Source: Pseudanabaena sp. CAN_BIN31 (lineage in GTDB: Bacteria; Cyanobacteriota; Cyanobacteriia; Pseudanabaenales; Pseudanabaenaceae). Taken from it: a stretch of 6,259 bases of DNA. Numbering within the stretch: position 1 is the stretch's first letter; the number at the start of each line of letters is the position of its first letter. Positions 5,621-6,259 of this stretch are shown here, piece after piece. The notes below the pieces were generated by a model, which was not told where the DNA came from, searched no databases, and saw only the letters and a list, made by a program, of their open reading frames with translations. The DNA is taken from assembly GCA_026785865.1 (NCBI GenBank), contig JAJAZG010000299.1, positions 1 to 6,259 of the forward strand, written 5' to 3'. A program made the translations under genes and the position numbers.

Positions 5621-6259
5621 ATGATTAATGCGCCAACGGACAAAATATTAGCGATCGGCTTAATGAGTGGGACATCGGTAGATGGCATCGATGCGGCTTT
5701 AGTAGAAATAACTGATCGCCACACTACACTCGAAACTAATTTAATCGCGGGATATACCTATCCTTATGCTGATGATCTCAGAGCCGAGATATTGGCAGTC
5801 TGTGCAGGTGAGCCGCGATCGCTACAACAAATATGTGAACTCGACGATCGCATTGCCGAGAGTTTTGCTCAAGCTGCGATCGCGATTATGGCAAAAGGCG
5901 ATCGCTTACCAGACTTAATTGGCTCGCACGGACAAACTGTATTTCATCGTCCGCCAGATGCTAACGCGCAAAATCATCAAACTAAGCTAGGCTATTCTGT
6001 GCAAATGGGGCGCGGCGCGGTAATTGCGGAATTGACGGGGATCAAGACGATCGCCGATTTTCGGATAGCAGATATTGAGGCAGGGGGGCAAGGTGCGCCG
6101 CTTGTGCCGATGATTGATGCATTATTGTTATCTGATCCAAATCAACATCGAGCTTGTCAAAACATTGGCGGGATCAGTAATGTCACTTTTCTCTCAGCAA
6201 GCTCTACAGATACTGAGAAAGTATTTGGGTTTGATAATGGCGCTGGTAATGTGTTGCTC
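5621..6259 (+). CDS. anmK: Anhydro-N-acetylmuramic acid kinase (N-terminal 213 residues, runs off right edge)
   Basis: AnmK opens the 1,6-anhydro ring of anhydro-N-acetylmuramate and phosphorylates it with ATP to give N-acetylmuramate 6-phosphate, a cytosolic step of peptidoglycan recycling. The first ATP-binding motif GLMSGTSVDGIDAAL is at residues 13-27. GSHGQTVFHRP (101-111) is present, followed by the QMGRG...IAELTGI...ADFR run (128-148), GGQGAPLVP (155-163) and NIGGISNVT (181-189), all in family order. The last visible motif reads GFDNGAGN (203-210), where most relatives have D-T-G-P-G-N; the first three changes are at Thr to Asn and Pro to Ala. About 150 residues are missing beyond the edge, judging by the usual 370. 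The ATG at 5621 fits the family N-terminus but lacks a clear ribosome site. Three HIP1 octamers at 5815, 5876 and 5898 mark native DNA. Confidence 0.95.
   Translation, partial: MINAPTDKILAIGLMSGTSVDGIDAALVEITDRHTTLETNLIAGYTYPYADDLRAEILAVCAGEPRSLQQICELDDRIAESFAQAAIAIMAKGDRLPDLIGSHGQTVFHRPPDANAQNHQTKLGYSVQMGRGAVIAELTGIKTIADFRIADIEAGGQGAPLVPMIDALLLSDPNQHRACQNIGGISNVTFLSASSTDTEKVFGFDNGAGNVLL
5815..5905. repeat. Cluster of three HIP1 octamers (GCGATCGC) within anmK
   Basis: The octamer starts at 5815, 5876 and 5898. The other copies in the window are at 717, 1780, 2143, 2455 and 5467. Eight copies in 6.3 kb is far more than chance and is the clearest sign of cyanobacterial origin. The 3-kb stretch from 2463 to 5466 has none. 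Confidence 0.95.

Overview
The window looks like chromosomal DNA of a cyanobacterium, possibly a Pseudanabaena-like filamentous lineage. The main sign is the octamer GCGATCGC (the cyanobacterial HIP1 repeat), which occurs eight times in 6.3 kb. The core genes are a cyanobacterial-type 6-phosphogluconate dehydrogenase and an anhydro-N-acetylmuramate kinase. The genus is a guess; the phylum is well supported by HIP1.

Layout. Positions 1-334 (minus strand) hold the N-terminal 111 codons of a low-complexity, probably disordered protein that runs off the left edge. Positions 335-833 are an AT-rich intergenic/leader region with one doubtful short ORF. Gnd follows at 834-2258; its start is better placed at 834, after a Shine-Dalgarno sequence, than at the upstream ATG at 816. 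The gnd stop codon lies inside a perfect 30-bp inverted repeat (2255-2319), a likely transcription end signal or small palindromic repeat. A GNAT-fold acetyltransferase follows at 2357-2956, with a GTG start.

Positions 3021-5081 form a tight four-gene cassette with gaps of 3, 5 and 1 nt: an acidic 98-aa protein, a 172-aa protein with a C-terminal helix-turn-helix-like segment, a 270-aa dual-OB-type protein, and a 140-aa DUF488 protein. This block has no HIP1 site, and the dual-OB gene uses mostly AGA for arginine, unlike gnd. It therefore looks like an accessory module set between core genes. The OB/DUF488 pair probably acts on nucleic acid, but no biochemical role can be read from the sequence. 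The dual-OB protein has two short segments resembling the bacterial sliding-clamp-binding pentapeptide, which gives a testable link to replication or repair.

A 52-aa coiled-coil protein (5151-5309) and an orphan antitoxin-like 66-aa protein with its own predicted promoter (5380-5580) follow. The window ends inside anmK (5621 onward), which belongs to cell-wall recycling. No rRNA, tRNA, CRISPR array, transposase or integrase was seen.
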